DNA from: Xylaria sp. FL1777
Taxonomy: Eukaryota; Ascomycota; Sordariomycetes; Xylariales; Xylariaceae
DNA length: 64,000 bases
Reading direction: 5' to 3'
Assembly: GCA_022578965.1 (NCBI GenBank)
Contig: MU400552.1
Location: 124,001 to 188,000, forward strand
Part shown: positions 45,353-57,435 of the stretch, in pieces
Layout of the letters: each line of letters opens with the position of its first letter
Numbering within the stretch: the first letter of the stretch is position 1
Position numbers and translations under genes: made by a program
The notes under the pieces: generated by a model
Database searches by the model: none
The model's input: the letters and a program-made list of their open reading frames with translations, nothing else
What the model was told of the DNA's origin: nothing

Positions 45353-47752
45353 ATGTCGGCGTCTAAAGAAACAAAGGAGGCGACGGATGGAACTGCACTC
45401 ACGACAGTCGCTGATCTGCTACCTATCCCCGCGACGACAGCACCCGTGAGTGATCCCGGGGAACATGGCATAGCGAATAGCCTAGCCGAGGAACCTACAC
45501 TATCCCATTCCTTAGCCATGGGCGATCACGACGAGAAAGGCGTCGTCCAGCATCCTCGTGATGAGGAAGTTGTTGATCTGGGGTGGCATAAGGAGAAAGA
45601 AAATATACCTGCGCCCTTAGTCGGTGGATTAGGCAACGAAGATCTCTGGCTTCTTATCCGACGCTTCAACAAGGCATGTTATGTTGTATTCCCGTGACGA
45701 TACGTATATGGATGTCTGACAGATTACAGCAAATCTACCATGTGAAGGAAGTGCCGTCCTCGGTGCCTGGGGACTTAGACCTCAACGTCTCGGACGACGA
45801 GGAGTTTTCCCCGGACAAGCTTCGAGCGACCATGGAAAGATTTTACATGACGTACGTATTTGGATATGAAGCCGACCTATTTGTTGCCAACTTTTAGTCG
45901 ACGAATTCAGATGAGAGTCTCTAACACTCGGGGACTAGAGTTGTCATTGGTTTGTTAGCCGTGGTCAAGCACATCGCCCGACTTCGATCATGGCGCGAAA
46001 CTCGGAGAACATCCTGCTTCTGCTCCGTATGGATTTCGTCCAAAATCCCCCTTGTGACTTGTATATTGATGTGTCTGTAGGCGTACTTCATTGCGTGGTT
46101 ATTCGACTTTATTACCCCGTTGCTTACCGTGACTCTGATCACCCTGATAGTCTATCCGCGGTCCCGGGGGATTCTCTTTTCCCCGGCTCCTATATCTCTT
46201 GTCGATTCGAAATCAGGGGGCGTACAGAAGCCGAAGGCCGGTGTCCTTGGTAGTCATGAGAGCGCTACCGGAGCCCCTGAAAACCACAAGGGAGAAGCCG
46301 TGGAGCAGTACGTCTTCTCTTCTGTCCCCCTTCCATCGAAACCGCAGATGGTTATCTTTGAATCAACCAAGATTCCAAGCTTTCTATTATCGGTAACCAA
46401 TGCTGACGTCGGTGTCGCTCTATAGGGAGGCACGCAACTTCTTCAATGGGTTCACGGCTGTTGTCGTCACCAGTGCTACAGGCAAACACCCACAGGCCAA
46501 CCCGCAATTAGGCGAGGGAAACTCACCAGACGAAATCATCCCAGATCCAACAAGATTAGCCGTGTCGGCTGCCGAAGCTAAGGATGTCGCTACAGGCGGG
46601 CATCAGGTTCCTAAACATGACAAGACAAAGGTGCCCGTCGAGAACGCCATCTGGAGTAAGATGCGCCCGATTATGCACGGAGTATCCGACATTGCAGACA
46701 CCTGGGAACGGCTTGGAAATGCCTTGTCTCCTACCCCTCCTTTTCCTCAAGATACGTATCGAATCCGACTTGCCGGCCTCCTCGTTCCGTTGCTGGTCGT
46801 GTCCATGTTCACAACATCGTACATGTTTGCGAAGGGAGCAACCTTCGGGGTAGGATTCGGGTTTTTCGGCGACCCCGTCATAACGCCTGGCCTGCGATGG
46901 CTGAATCGGCAATATCCGCACTGGCAGAAGATCCTAGAGATGCGGAACACGGTCCTGAAAGGCGTCCCGACGAACGCGCAGCTGACGCTCACCTTGCTGC
47001 GCATCGGCGAGGCCAACAAAGCACCATTGCCCCCGGCACCGCTTGTGCACGCGCCCCCACCTGATAAACCCGCCGAGATCACCGACGCTGAGCTGAGAGC
47101 TACGGGCGCGGAACCGCCCCTCAACGCAACGGATGAGGAGCTCGAGGCCGCGATGGAATATGACCCGCAGACTGCTCACGAGACGGGTGGCGCTGATATC
47201 GACGCTGCGAAGAGCGGCACGCGTAGTCGAGCCGGTAGCAAAATCTTGGGGGTCCTCAAGAGCGCCGTCAAGGGGACGGTGAAAGGCGCCATCGTTAGCG
47301 ACGCGGCGCGCGCGAAGGCGGGCTCGCGCCCCGCGAAGAACCGATTGGGCGTCGTGCCCCCCGCCAAGGAGGAGTTGTTGACGGGGCCGGTGGACTTCAA
47401 GGCTCGGTATGACGGGAAGAAGGGCCGGGTGTACATTACCACTAAATCTACCATTCCTGCTGTCGGGTTCAGCACGGACGTGACGACCGAGATTGTCGGG
47501 AGCGAGGAGAGAGAGAAACTTCATCCCCGGTGGAGCATCGCTATCGGGGACGTTAAGGAGCTGAAGAAGATCGGGGGTTATGGGTGGAAGGCAAAGCTTG
47601 TCGTTGGGTGGTCGTTGGGACGTGAGGTGAATGATGGGCTCGAGATTACGGATAGGATGGGGAATGTTAGGCGAATTACGGCGCTGCCTTTGCGGGACGA
47701 GTTATTTAATCGCTTGGTTGCCATTGGGGGTCAGAAATGGGAGGCTTGGTGA
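45353..47752 (+). CDS. DUF3292 family membrane protein
   Basis: Five exons, 45353-45673, 45730-45851, 45939-46026, 46081-46307 and 46426-47752, give 694 residues in frame. The first intron (45674-45729) appears to use a GC donor (AAG|GCATGT). The only other in-phase choice is a weak GTTGTA site 9 bp downstream, which would add ACY before QIYHV. The N-terminal about 95 residues are polar. EDLWLLIRRFNKQIYHVK and SPDKLRATMERFYMTVVIGL match fungal DUF3292 proteins. Hydrophobic helices occur at about 165-180 and 185-212 (YFIAWLFDFITPLLTVTLIT) and about 365-395, followed by FFGDPVITPGLRWLNRQYPHW and LKGVPTNAQLTLTLLRIGEANKAPLPP, both very typical of the family. The C-terminal about 150 residues form a beta-rich domain. 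Its role is unknown, and it occurs across Pezizomycotina. Confidence 0.87.
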
Positions 47753-48535
47753 GATACTATTTGTTGTTAAATTCGATGTGTTTTTGATTCCTTATTCTAA
47801 CGAGGTATCAGCACCCGGGTATGGATTTAATTTAACCAAAGGTCTTGAAGATCATGTCGAATGGTGTTGGTGTGTTATTTTGGTTGATGGTGTTTAGATG
47901 TATCGTGGCTATATGCTTTGGAGTTGTTAGACTTCTGTTTGGTGTGCGTACTGATACCCCCTCTAGAACGGTTGGAAGGCAACCAGTTAGATGTTCTGGA
48001 ATATGTACGGAAGATATGAAGACTCATATGCTTGCTTTGAGCTAAAGTAGGTGGCCACTTCTTTTTGAAGCCGCTTCTATGAAGCTTGAATCATAATTGA
48101 CGAGGTGCCAAAGAGATACCCTGATGTCAAAGTGGTGTGATCAAGCTTTTGGTTTTCAGGTATCTACTTTCAAGGCTCAACGCAACACAACACGTGGTAG
48201 GTTGTAGGACGCGTACATGATGCGATTCAATGTTACAGATTCAGTTCAGAATAGGACGCATAATTTCGACTCGTCAAGTCATTGAATATACGCTGCTTGC
48301 GAATTAGATATACAAAGCGACGTATCGAGACCCGTTATCGTGACCAGGACTACCAGCCCAAGCTATCCAAACAATATGCCAATGATCTCGTGATCAGATG
48401 GGGATAGTACTGTTAAAAGAAATGCAAGGTCCGTAAGAAGAGGACGTTAATGAGCCCGTTGAATTGGTAACCGCCGTGCCCAGTGCTGAGGTGCCGCACT
48501 TAAGTCCAAGAACAAAGCTCCCTTTACGGATAATA
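47753..48535. other. Intergenic region between convergent genes
   Basis: About 780 bp between the DUF3292 stop (+) and the acetylesterase stop (-). Short open frames at 47845-48045 show no motif. No repeat or RNA gene was seen. Confidence 0.45.
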
Positions 48536-49526
48536 CTAATTAGTAGCTGCCAAAGCCGCTAATTTGAAATTGAGGTTTTGAAATGAAACTAGGTAGACAA
48601 TACTTGAGAATATATACTTACCCGCCATAACATTTGCCATATACGCATCGGTATGCGTGTGGTCGTTAGGGTAATGTGCGTTGACCGTTGTCGTCCCGAG
48701 GTTCTTCATAACTTGAGCGGCGTATTCGCCGTGCGCTACGTGGTAAACGCCAGCTGCCGTACCTCCGAGCTGGCTCGCCGCGAGCCTTATATAAACGTCA
48801 TTAGATAATGGGTTATCTAGAGGGCCAATTTGAGGTTGATGAGTGACTTACCACGCATAGTAATCAAATCGCGACGGCCCCCAGCTACATGTTCCGGTTT
48901 CACAGATGCTATGACAAGTCAACGACTGAGAAAATGAAACACGGCGTGAAGATATCGCTGACTTGTTTGGCGTGGCCGAGCTGAGAATCACCTTTGCTCC
49001 TTTAGCAAGGAACAACTTCGCCGCATTCTTGTAATAAGCCGGATACGTCAAGACGGTCTCGGCGACGCCGTTATAAGTCTTTATGTTACAGATCAATTAG
49101 CCCTCTCACCAAATCACCCCGTCATCACACAACCCCGAGAAAGTAAATTTCTGTTGCTATTACCGTCTGACACGTTTGTGTTCCGTCGCCGAAACAGTCT
49201 GTCCGCCCGTTGTCGGTGGGAGTCAAGCTGCCTCCGTCGTTATGCCCGAATTCAACGACCACCCAGTCACCCGACTGCACCACGTTGGCGATGTCCTGGA
49301 AGCGCCCTTCTCGCGTGAATGAACGCGCCGAGCGACCTCCAATTGCCTTGTTGGATACTGTATAGCTTGACGGGAAGCTATATTTGAGAAATTCTCCCCA
49401 TCCTTCGGTACCAGAACCACCACCGGCTCTGGCCATTGTCGAATCTCCTGCTAGGTAGACGGTGACCGCCGCGGCGGAACCGACTCCGAGGAATGACAAG
49501 AGGGCTCTAGATAGAACGGAAGGCAT
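48536..49526 (-). CDS. Rhamnogalacturonan acetylesterase-like SGNH hydrolase (CE12)
   Basis: Five exons, 49526-49164, 49078-48963, 48908-48852, 48785-48622 and 48558-48536, with introns of 85, 54, 66 and 63 bp, give 240 residues, the family's normal size. Residues 1-20 ([20 protein letters not shown]) form a signal peptide. Block I is [10 protein letters not shown] with nucleophile Ser29, the oxyanion Asn is in FGHNDGG (94-99), and the last block, YPNDHTHTD, gives Asp220 and His223. These complete the SGNH catalytic triad of fungal RGAE. The enzyme removes acetyl groups from rhamnogalacturonan I in pectin, allowing lyases to act on plant cell wall. The last exon is only 23 bp. An alternative acceptor upstream would add about ten residues ([10 protein letters not shown]), so the extreme C-terminus is uncertain. 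Confidence 0.88.
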
Positions 49527-50326
49527 ATTGGTATAGGTGGACACGACGTTGAGGATCTGGAATTTTTTGATGGTGGTATGTTGATCAGTGACCACCTAAG
49601 TGTCGCTCGTAGTCCTGGCTACCTACAGCACAATCTTTAAAGACAACTAAAGCATCTTTCAACATTTAGACGTGGTATGTATATCATTTCGTGAGTGTGG
49701 CGGCAGAGCGCCTATTGGCGCGGCTGGTCCACGAATTCGTGGTCGACTTTCAGATCATCAGGGCTTGCATAACAACTCGGGAATTCGCGACGAGACACTC
49801 CGTTTTCCCGCTGAGGTCCGTGATAAAGGCTAGGGCTGATACATGACAGGCTGGCTCGATGTTCTCTTGTTGAGTTTCGGCCCTTGGCATCTCAATGGAG
49901 GCAGCTCTTCCGCTAGAGAAAGGCCAAGGGATCCTGGTTTCGGAATATGCAACCAACCTTCAGATAAAAACTACGTATTCTTTGACATACCTGATAGTAA
50001 GCAAGGCATACAAATTAATTGGAGCTTAGTTACCTTACAAGCCAACCTGCTATTGGTTCTCGATGTGAAGATATAAATGGTGTGAAAATATGCATGCCTA
50101 GTATATTGTAGAAATACACGAAAAACACAATCAATCCTAGTCGGTTGAAAGAAAGAACCAGAGCTTGGCAAACTGCAAACAACCCGGGGGCGATCCAATT
50201 CCAATATCACACAACTAGAACAACAATTGGTCTGCAACCTGCATTCACTATGCTTAGAACTTCCTTGAATAATCGGCTAGGGATCTTAGAAGACATTGGA
50301 TATATTTAAGCGCTGGCACATACTTG
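49527..50326. other. Intergenic region, 800 bp
   Basis: It lies between the acetylesterase start (-) and the Mtf2-like gene stop (-). Several short open frames are present without recognisable motifs, and there is no repeat structure. It should contain the acetylesterase promoter. Confidence 0.45.
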
Positions 50327-51769
50327 TTAATGTCCATGTACCGCCTCATCATACGTGTGGTCATCTTGTCTCTCCCGCACTGACAAGTCTACGAGTCGAT
50401 GCCAATGCCGGAGGCGCGCACGTTGCGAGTGCTCATACTCAGGCATCATCATCAGCGCCCTCCCGAACCCGCTGCCGCCCTCCGGGGTGGATAGACCAGA
50501 CAAAAGGGTGTCAGCTTGGGTTATGGTGCTTGTAGTGTGCTTATCAAAATAGAGACCACAATGCCGCATCTCTTCTAATAGGTCAAGCATGGCCGAAAGA
50601 TCCCCACGGCGGCCCCAACAGATGGCGAGAAGCTCGTTGAAGAAAGGTGTAGAGACGCCTAATATATAAGACTCGAGGCTCAGCTCTTTGATACGTGGTA
50701 AAATGGAAAAGACCAGCGAAGAGGGTGTAGAGAAGGCAGTATCAAGTCGTCGAAGAGCAAGTAGGAGGTAGGCTGGATAGAGAGGTCCGTGAACGTAGAG
50801 GCTTAGTTTTTGAGAGTGACCGGGACTAGAAACATTGTTGGTTGTGGCTGACGAATTCTCAACCTCAGAAGCTCCAGGACCAGTTGGTTCATCAATGCTG
50901 GATTCGGCTGACGTATTCTCAATCTCGGAAGTTCCAAGACTAGTTCCTTCATCATTCCTGGATTCATGTGTCAGCTGGCTATACTTGCGGCTGCGGTATG
51001 TACGCTTTGGCGAGTTGGCAGAACTATTCATAATGCCTAGGCGTTCAGGCATGGTGAAGACCTCTTTCTCCAGAATATCCCACAGCTCGAAGTCAGAGAC
51101 TGCAGATGTAATTAAGCCTTCGATACGAGTCCGCTCGGGAAATCTCAGGGCCTCGATTTCGAGGGTACGGGAAAAAGCATGGGCGGGCGCCTTCCAGTCG
51201 TCATCAGCGAAACCGTCCTCCTTGGGATTGGTAGCGCGGACGTCGGACTGTTTTACTCTCGACGCCTGGAGCTTGATGGTATCAAGAACTTTCTCAGTGG
51301 CGCCCCGGAGCGGCTCCGGAAGGCGCAGGAGAGCTTTGGCGCGATCTTTGGCCGCACCAGTAAGAAGGCCTGGGGCGATAACGGTGGATGGGCGGGCTTG
51401 GCCGGAATCGTAGGCGGCTTGTTGCATAATGAGCCTAGCGGACCGGCTGGCGGCCGACTTAGGTGTAGACGTATCATCATCCGTGGTAGCAGGCTTCAGA
51501 CCTCGAGCCTCGATATCAGCAAAGATGCGCTCGAAGACCTGGCGTTCCGAAGGGGTGATGGTGCCCCGATTCGCGACCTCGGGGCTCTCGGTGTCGGGGC
51601 TCTCCTTGTGTCGAGCCTCGAGCTCATAGTCAAAGGGGATAACTGTCTCTTTTGGGCGTCGGGAGGTCGCATGCAATGACCGAGAGATTCTGGCCGACGC
51701 GCGATACGTCGTGGGTATGCGAAGAATGGTCCTCGTTTGGTAGAGGAATGGCATTAAGGTGAAGGACAT
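50327..51769 (-). CDS. Mitochondrial Mtf2/Nam1-like RNA-processing/translation factor
   Basis: Single exon of 480 residues. The N-terminus (MSFTLMPFLYQTRTILRIPT and on to ARISRSLHATSRRPK) is basic, Ser/Arg-rich and free of acidic residues, a typical mitochondrial presequence. TITPSERQVFERIFADIEAR and the segment FELWDILEKEVFTMPERLG belong to the fungal Mtf2-like family. The C-terminal part, YPAYLLLALRRLDTAF and EMRHCGLYFDKHT, is a helical region resembling PPR-like repeats. In yeast Nam1/Mtf2 couples mitochondrial transcription with mRNA processing and translation. Residues about 268-307 contain a 20-residue tandem duplication, discussed separately. The family assignment is from memory of the motifs and is fairly good. 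Confidence 0.75.
   Translation of the reverse strand: MSFTLMPFLYQTRTILRIPTTYRASARISRSLHATSRRPKETVIPFDYELEARHKESPDTESPEVANRGTITPSERQVFERIFADIEARGLKPATTDDDTSTPKSAASRSARLIMQQAAYDSGQARPSTVIAPGLLTGAAKDRAKALLRLPEPLRGATEKVLDTIKLQASRVKQSDVRATNPKEDGFADDDWKAPAHAFSRTLEIEALRFPERTRIEGLITSAVSDFELWDILEKEVFTMPERLGIMNSSANSPKRTYRSRKYSQLTHESRNDEGTSLGTSEIENTSAESSIDEPTGPGASEVENSSATTNNVSSPGHSQKLSLYVHGPLYPAYLLLALRRLDTAFSTPSSLVFSILPRIKELSLESYILGVSTPFFNELLAICWGRRGDLSAMLDLLEEMRHCGLYFDKHTTSTITQADTLLSGLSTPEGGSGFGRALMMMPEYEHSQRARLRHWHRLVDLSVRERQDDHTYDEAVHGH
50847..50966 (-). repeat. Two 60-bp tandem copies inside the Mtf2-like gene
   Basis: Unit 50847-50906 and unit 50907-50966 align base for base with a 60 bp period and about ten substitutions. 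They encode two 20-residue Ser/Glu/Thr-rich copies (SEIENTSAES... and SEVENSSA...) in a low-complexity linker. The frame is kept. Confidence 0.8.
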
Positions 51770-52572
51770 TGTGATGGGATGATGGATATAGATTCGAGTA
51801 TTTACATGGATTGAGAGATGTGTATCAAGAGAGAGAGGCAGTGGAAGCTGGCGTAAGAGATTTTCTACAGGTTAAGACAGACGTAATAGTACATAAAATA
51901 ATTCGGTAAAGTATGAAAGACTGATCGGAGTTCTAATCAGAAGCTCAACTTTTCTGGAAGATAAATTTTAGTGGATTCTAGGTGCTGCATCCCGGTACCT
52001 ATGTACCTAATTATCCGAAGACCCCGCTATGTACAACCTATGTACCTAGGTAGGTACTACCTACGTACAGGGGTAGCTGCTGCCTGCACATGTAGGGCAG
52101 GTGGGACTGAGCCAAACGCGAGAAGGCATGACTTCGCGTTAATTGATTTTCGCAGTCGCGAATCGCCCTCGTCATCGCCATCCCATCTCTTACATGTACT
52201 CCTTCCGTTGCGAAAACCCGCTTTAACCCTCCGACAACAACACCAAGTCGATGTACTTGGTTTCTTCAATCTCGGTAGCTAGAGTTTCAAGCCATCGTTT
52301 TGAAACCAGACTGAGTCTGGTGCATATTCATTCTTTCTCTCACTAAGTGGTTGGCCACATCATCGTTCCCGGTAAAGAGTAGGTATGCGCCTGGGCCTAC
52401 ATCTCCATCACAAACAATTGTTGACACACTTTCTTGCAGTCAAACACCACGTTCTAACTACAAAGCCTTGATCCTTTGTTCCAACAATTAGTCGAATTGA
52501 CCTAGATCGTGTGGCTACCGGCCCTTATCTGGGTACTGTACTATCACAACTACCTTACACATATTCCCTATA
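51770..52572. promoter_or_regulatory. Shared upstream region of Mtf2-like and CMR1 genes
   Basis: About 800 bp between divergent start codons 51769 (-) and 52573 (+). Between 51990 and 52075 it carries a dense cluster of GTACCTA/TAGGTAC palindromes. No coding region was seen. Confidence 0.45.
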
Positions 52573-54167
52573 ATGCCGTCTGGAAAGCTTAGCGCCTTCG
52601 AGGCGCGGCGACGGGAGAATGTTGCGAATAATGCAAAGCTTCTCAAAGACACCGCCGACCTCGGCGCAAAGATGAGAAAAGCTGCCGCGCCGCCGCCCAG
52701 GCCGGTCGGGCCACGCAAGCGAAAGGCAGCCGAGCCTGCCGTTCGCACTCGCGTCATGCCTGTTCGACAGAGCGCCCGGTTGGCTGGCGCGAATTCGGAG
52801 TCCAAAGACGCTTTAGTTAAATTGGAAGACGTGCCGGTTGAACTGAAGGATAGAGAGCCCAAGCGGGTCCGCACAAACGGGGATCTCCAGCTCTCGAACC
52901 TTCAGGTCGAGGGAAAGCGGTGGTCAAGTACGGACGCGCTTGCCAACTTTGCGCAGGGAGCACAGCCTGGCGTTCGAACGTTTACCGATGATGACATCAA
53001 AGACACCACCGATGAGAAGCTGAAGTCCCTAAGACAGGACTTGAATGATCTGACACTATTTCAAGGATGGCAGCCAAACGGTGAGCAGTCTTATGTATCC
53101 ATGCTAAGAACTTTGAATGTTGCTAACGCACTTATGCAGACATAAAAATCACACCCGAGAGGGTATATGCTCTCACGTTCCATCCGATATTAGATAAACC
53201 CATCGTGCTTGCAGGAGATAAGAAAGGCACTTTGGGATTCTTTGACGGCTCTCAGGAGACACCGGACTACCCTGAGGATGATGAAGAAGATTTCGATGTC
53301 CCTTTGCCTAAAATTAGTGCATTTGAAGTCCATAATCGTACTATTACCTCGATCAAAGTCCCTATATTCGACCAGAACTCCGTCATCACAAGTTCCTACG
53401 ACAGTTCAATACGGTGTCTCGACCTCTTGACGCAGGTCAGCACGCAGCTGTGGGCTCCTGATGAAGACGAGGACGAGCTGGGCATCTCCTGCATAGACAT
53501 CTCCCCTGAGGCTAAAGACACTATCATATTCTCCACGCTTGAAGGCTCGCTTGGTCGCATCGATAGACGAGTGAAACGAAAGGCCGAAATCTGGAGCTTG
53601 ACGGATAATAAGATTGGAGGTTTCTCGCTGAATCCATCACAGCCGCACCTAGTTGCAACAGCATCCTTGGATCGTACACTGAAAATTTGGGACTTGCGCA
53701 TGATCCAAGGGAAAGGGGACTTACGTCACCCCTCACTTTTAGGCGAGCATCTGTCGCGACTATCCGTCTCTCATGCGTCATGGGGCAGTAGTGGTCACAT
53801 TGCTACTTCGTCGTACGATGACACGGTAAAGATCTACGACTTTTCTGGGGCGGCAGCATGGCAGCCCGGGCACGATATCGGGAACAAGCAGATGCAGCCC
53901 GCAGTCAAGATTCCGCATAACAATCAAACAGGTCGTTGGGTCACCATCCTCAAACCCCAGTGGCAGAAGAACCCGGCCGATGACGTCCATAAATTCGTCA
54001 TTGCGAATATGAACCGCTTTGTCGACGTCTACGATGCCGCCGGAACGCAACTTGCACAGTTGGATGGGGATGGTATCACTGCTGTGCCAGCCGTCGCTGA
54101 GTTTCATCCCATACATAATTGGGTCGCCGGTGGCACCAGTAGTGGGAAGCTGTGTTTGTGGCAGTGA
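52573..54167 (+). CDS. CMR1: CMR1/WDR76-like WD40 protein (UV-damaged DNA-binding, DNA metabolism)
   Basis: Exons 52573-53080 and 53140-54167 with a 59 bp intron (branch site GCTAAC, acceptor TGCAG) give 511 residues, the usual CMR1 length. The N-terminal about 150 residues are basic and disordered (LSAFEARRRENVANNAKLL, RKRKAAEPAVRTRVMPVRQS), as in the family. WD40 repeats follow: RVYALTFHPILDKPIVLAGD, ITSIKVPIFDQNSVITSSYD, KIGGFSLNPSQPHLVATASL with LDRTLKIWDLR, and IATSSYDDTVKIYDF. Yeast Cmr1 binds damaged DNA and chromatin, and under replication stress it sits in an intranuclear quality-control site. WDR76 is the human relative. It is a nuclear protein by inference. The start codon is the only ATG before the conserved FEARRRENVA segment. 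Confidence 0.88.
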
Positions 54168-54812
54168 TATGATGTGATGCCGCGGTGGGGATTCATGAAT
54201 GATAACTTGTAATCTCCTTTTATGAGTAAGGATTGGGGCTGAGATTCGAACATGAAGTCCTTGTTGCATCTGATTGTGTGTATATACATATGAGCCTGGG
54301 TAAGCTAGATAACCTAGGACGCTCGACCAAGCTTTACATATTCGATTTGAAGATTGGCTGGCTCACTTCGGTTATCTACCTATCGATACATAGCTATGTT
54401 GCGGCTTTTCCAGTGTTGCCTGGATCATATATTACCTACGTATTGGTAGGTCTATTCGACGACTTGGTATCGTGGCGTGTGTCCACGAAATAAAAATGTT
54501 AGGTATCTAGTTAGACTCAACGTCAAATTACCTCCCTGTCCCCTCGAAATTAGATATGTTGTTTGCTACATAGCTTTCACAATAATCCGCCATCGCTGCG
54601 ACACAAGTAGAGATAATAACTACCTATATCTCCAACTTTCAGGATAGACTAGTTGGAAGAACGCAGGCGAGTCAAAAACATGAACGAGCGTTAATGTTGG
54701 TGTTGTAGTTTCTTATTTGGAGCATTGTTATGACGGCTTCTAAGCTGTCGATAAACTGCTACGCCGGATACTATTACATGCATGGGTATCTCCACCAATA
54801 TAACCACCGCTA
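54168..54812. other. Intergenic region between convergent genes
   Basis: About 645 bp between the CMR1 stop (+) and the CDC7 stop (-). No coding region, repeat or RNA gene was recognised. Confidence 0.45.
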
Positions 54813-56465
54813 TCATAACATCATGACCTCCTCAGCGTCTAGCTCGGGTTCCGTCTCGGCTTCGGCCTCGACATCGACCTGCAAGAAAGGATGCTGCAAG
54901 GCGGCCGCGGCACTAATCCTCCTCGTGGGATCCAAGTCCATGCACCGCGAGAGGAACTCGATGGCCTCTTTCTCTTCAGGGGTCAGAGTATTGGCAGTGC
55001 CATCTTTTCCGCCGTCGCTCCTACAGGTGCTCCATAGCATAATCTTCTCAAACGAGAAGCCTTGGCTGCTGATAGTGGGGATGGTAGTGTCGAACATGCA
55101 GCCGTGTAACTGCCCAGCTAGCTTCATCCGTTTGTAACCAAAGATGGTGGCAATTTCGATCATGGCCTCGATATCGTCTGCACTGTTGAAGAAGGGGAAC
55201 CGCTTGCAGAGAATCGTGAGCAAGATCACGCCCGCGGACCAAATATCGATCTTGGTCGTTTGCTCTGTACATTTGAATAATACTTCGGGGGCGCGGAAGC
55301 CACGTGTGCCGGCCCTGTTGGCCCGGCGGGATGGGCGCGTGTCTTGCTGCGGGTATCCGGGCTGTGATCCCGCCTGTATCGAGTTGAAGGCCACTGATTG
55401 TTGTAAGCGTCGCTTCCGAACCTGACGGTCTTCGTGGCAGAGGCATGGCTTGCTATCGGTGCCTTCCCGTTCGGCTAATCCGAAATCTACCAATACACCG
55501 CGCTTCTTGTCTGGATCGTAGAGAAAGTTTGTGGGTTTTATATCACGATGGACTATCCCTCTTGCATGTACGGCCGCTAGAGCCGTGAATAGAGATCTCA
55601 AGTAGACGCGAGTGTCGTAGATATTCATCCTAGGATAATATCTCCGAAAGTCTTGGTGTCGAAAGTAGGGCAAAATGATAAGGACTTGGTCTGATTTGCG
55701 CAATGCAGTGATTAAAGGGCACACAGAAGATGAATCTCGTAGCTCATGGAGAAGGTCGAGCTCGTTGAAAATGCGAGCAGGCGAGGACGTAACGTAGATC
55801 TTCTTGATAGCCACGAACTTGGGCTTCCGGCGACGAGATCGAGATGAGAGATTCGCATGGGAAGCGGAGGATTTAAGAGGCGGCGGGGTCCATTGTCCAT
55901 CATCGGCATCGATGTCCCAACGGTTAACATAGTCGTGGTAGCGTATATCTTCGGCTTTATAGACGGTTGAAAATGTACCTGGGCAATGGCGGAGACGCGG
56001 TTAGTCACAAGGCTCGTAGCTGTCGTGGAATCGCACCATAGAAACTGCGCATGGTCAAATACCTTCGCCAATACGCTTGATCAAGCGATAGCCATCCCTA
56101 AAATGGGGGAAAGTCTGCTGAAGCTTCTCCATATCCTGCTGGACGGTGACATCGATGGATTCATCGTCGGAAGATTCTGATGCGTCATCGTCATGGTCGT
56201 CATGATGGTCATTCTCTCGGTCTTCTACTTCTCTCTCTACATCTTCGTCATCAGGTCCGTGTTCGTGTTCGTCGTAGTTGTCATCGGCACGCTGAGTCTG
56301 TGATTGTGACTCTGTCTGCGACCGAGCTGGCTCGTCTTGTTCTCGTCCTCGTCCTTCCGACAAGTCATCTACACCGAGATTGTCCTCGTGTATGTGGAAG
56401 GGCCGTTTTGCCATCGTCTGATCATGTTGCCCTCGAGCATTATGTGAAGCGACACGGGTGAACAT
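54813..56465 (-). CDS. CDC7: Cell division cycle 7 protein kinase (DDK catalytic subunit)
   Basis: Exons 56465-56063 and 55978-54813 with an 84 bp intron join inside the glycine loop (GEG|TFSTVY) to give 522 residues. Residues about 60-105 are extremely acidic (Asp/Glu/His-rich). The kinase domain begins at about 125 (YRLIKRIGEGTFSTVY), with the ATP lysine in VAIKK (193), HRDIKPTN (Asp280), DFGLAE (Asp299) and GTRGFRAPEV (about 360-367). Between DFG and APE lies an about 60-residue insert containing CLCHEDRQVRKRR, the activation-loop insert typical of Cdc7. With its Dbf4 partner (not in this window) it phosphorylates Mcm2-7 to fire replication origins. It is divergent from the condensin gene over 970 bp. 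The first in-frame ATG is used. An alternative start is Met18. Confidence 0.9.
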
Positions 56466-57435
56466 GGCTCATAGGTCGTACCGAGACAAAAGGACAAACA
56501 CTTCCCCCCTTAGTTACCTACTCCTCCCCTTCCTATCCTTCCAAGGTATATATGTATTAGAAACTATCTATTTTGAGTAGGCCATTCGTCTCGGAGTCAA
56601 TGGCGATAAGTCGGTCTAATTGGTGTGGCAGAGCAATGGTATCAAATCCTAACTGTACCAAGGAGAGGACGTTGAAGAAGAGGCCTATCAACAAGTGGTT
56701 GGAATGTGCAGAGGATTACCACTTCGTGTGGTTGGGTTGGAAAAAGGAACCTTCGAGACGGCGTATTTGTTATTACTCGAATGAAGTCGCATTCAGTAGG
56801 TATTGCTTACATATTATATAAGTACAGTAGTTGGTGCATGTACATACAGTATCTACACCAGATCTGAGGTCCGTCCTTGACGCGTCTTGACAGGTGGTAG
56901 CCAACTTTGACAGTAAGCTCCTTACGGTGTTTATACTGTGTTTCCTGGAAATTGTGCTAGTGCGTATATAAACCTACCGTCCTCGGAAAGAGTACTTCTC
57001 ACAGGGACTTATACACTGTGTGGAGCCCATCCGACCTTTCCGCTTAACCTTTTGGCGGGGGAAGTGGGTGTGGTGGGGCAAGCGACTTTAGAGGCAGCGC
57101 GTCGCAAAGAAAATCCAATCTAAACAAAAACAAACCGTTGCCGAGGCGGCTACCCCCGCTGTCCTCCTCCAACCGTACAACCACTGTTTTGAATGATTGG
57201 TCAGGTTTGGCACTATCGCCATGTCGCTGTCGCATCACTAAACCACCCTCTTCAACTTTCCATTCTTCACAGCTCAGTTTTAATTTCTCCATATTCGCAT
57301 AGTCGAATCTCCCCCGACCCAACAAAGTAGGAGTCCTATACTGCGAGTGCTGCATAGGAACCTACACTATATACAGTTTTAATTGTTTGCATTGGATCGG
57401 CCGCATCTGCGTGCCCAACGTCAACACCCCCCGTC
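56466..57435. promoter_or_regulatory. Shared upstream region of CDC7 and condensin subunit 1
   Basis: 970 bp between divergent start codons. It contains one ACGCGT (56880-56885), identical to the MluI cell-cycle box. That hexamer recurs at many other places in this window, so it is weak evidence. CT-rich sequence lies at 57170-57290, before the condensin start. No coding region is convincing. Confidence 0.4.

Noticed and set aside
46934..47524. 196-codon antisense open frame opposite the DUF3292 gene
   Set aside because: It overlaps a conserved coding exon, and its Arg-rich product resembles no known family.
56880..56885. ACGCGT as an MBF cell-cycle box in the CDC7/CND1 promoter
   Set aside because: The same hexamer occurs at many unrelated sites in the window, including inside coding sequence, so one copy is not informative.
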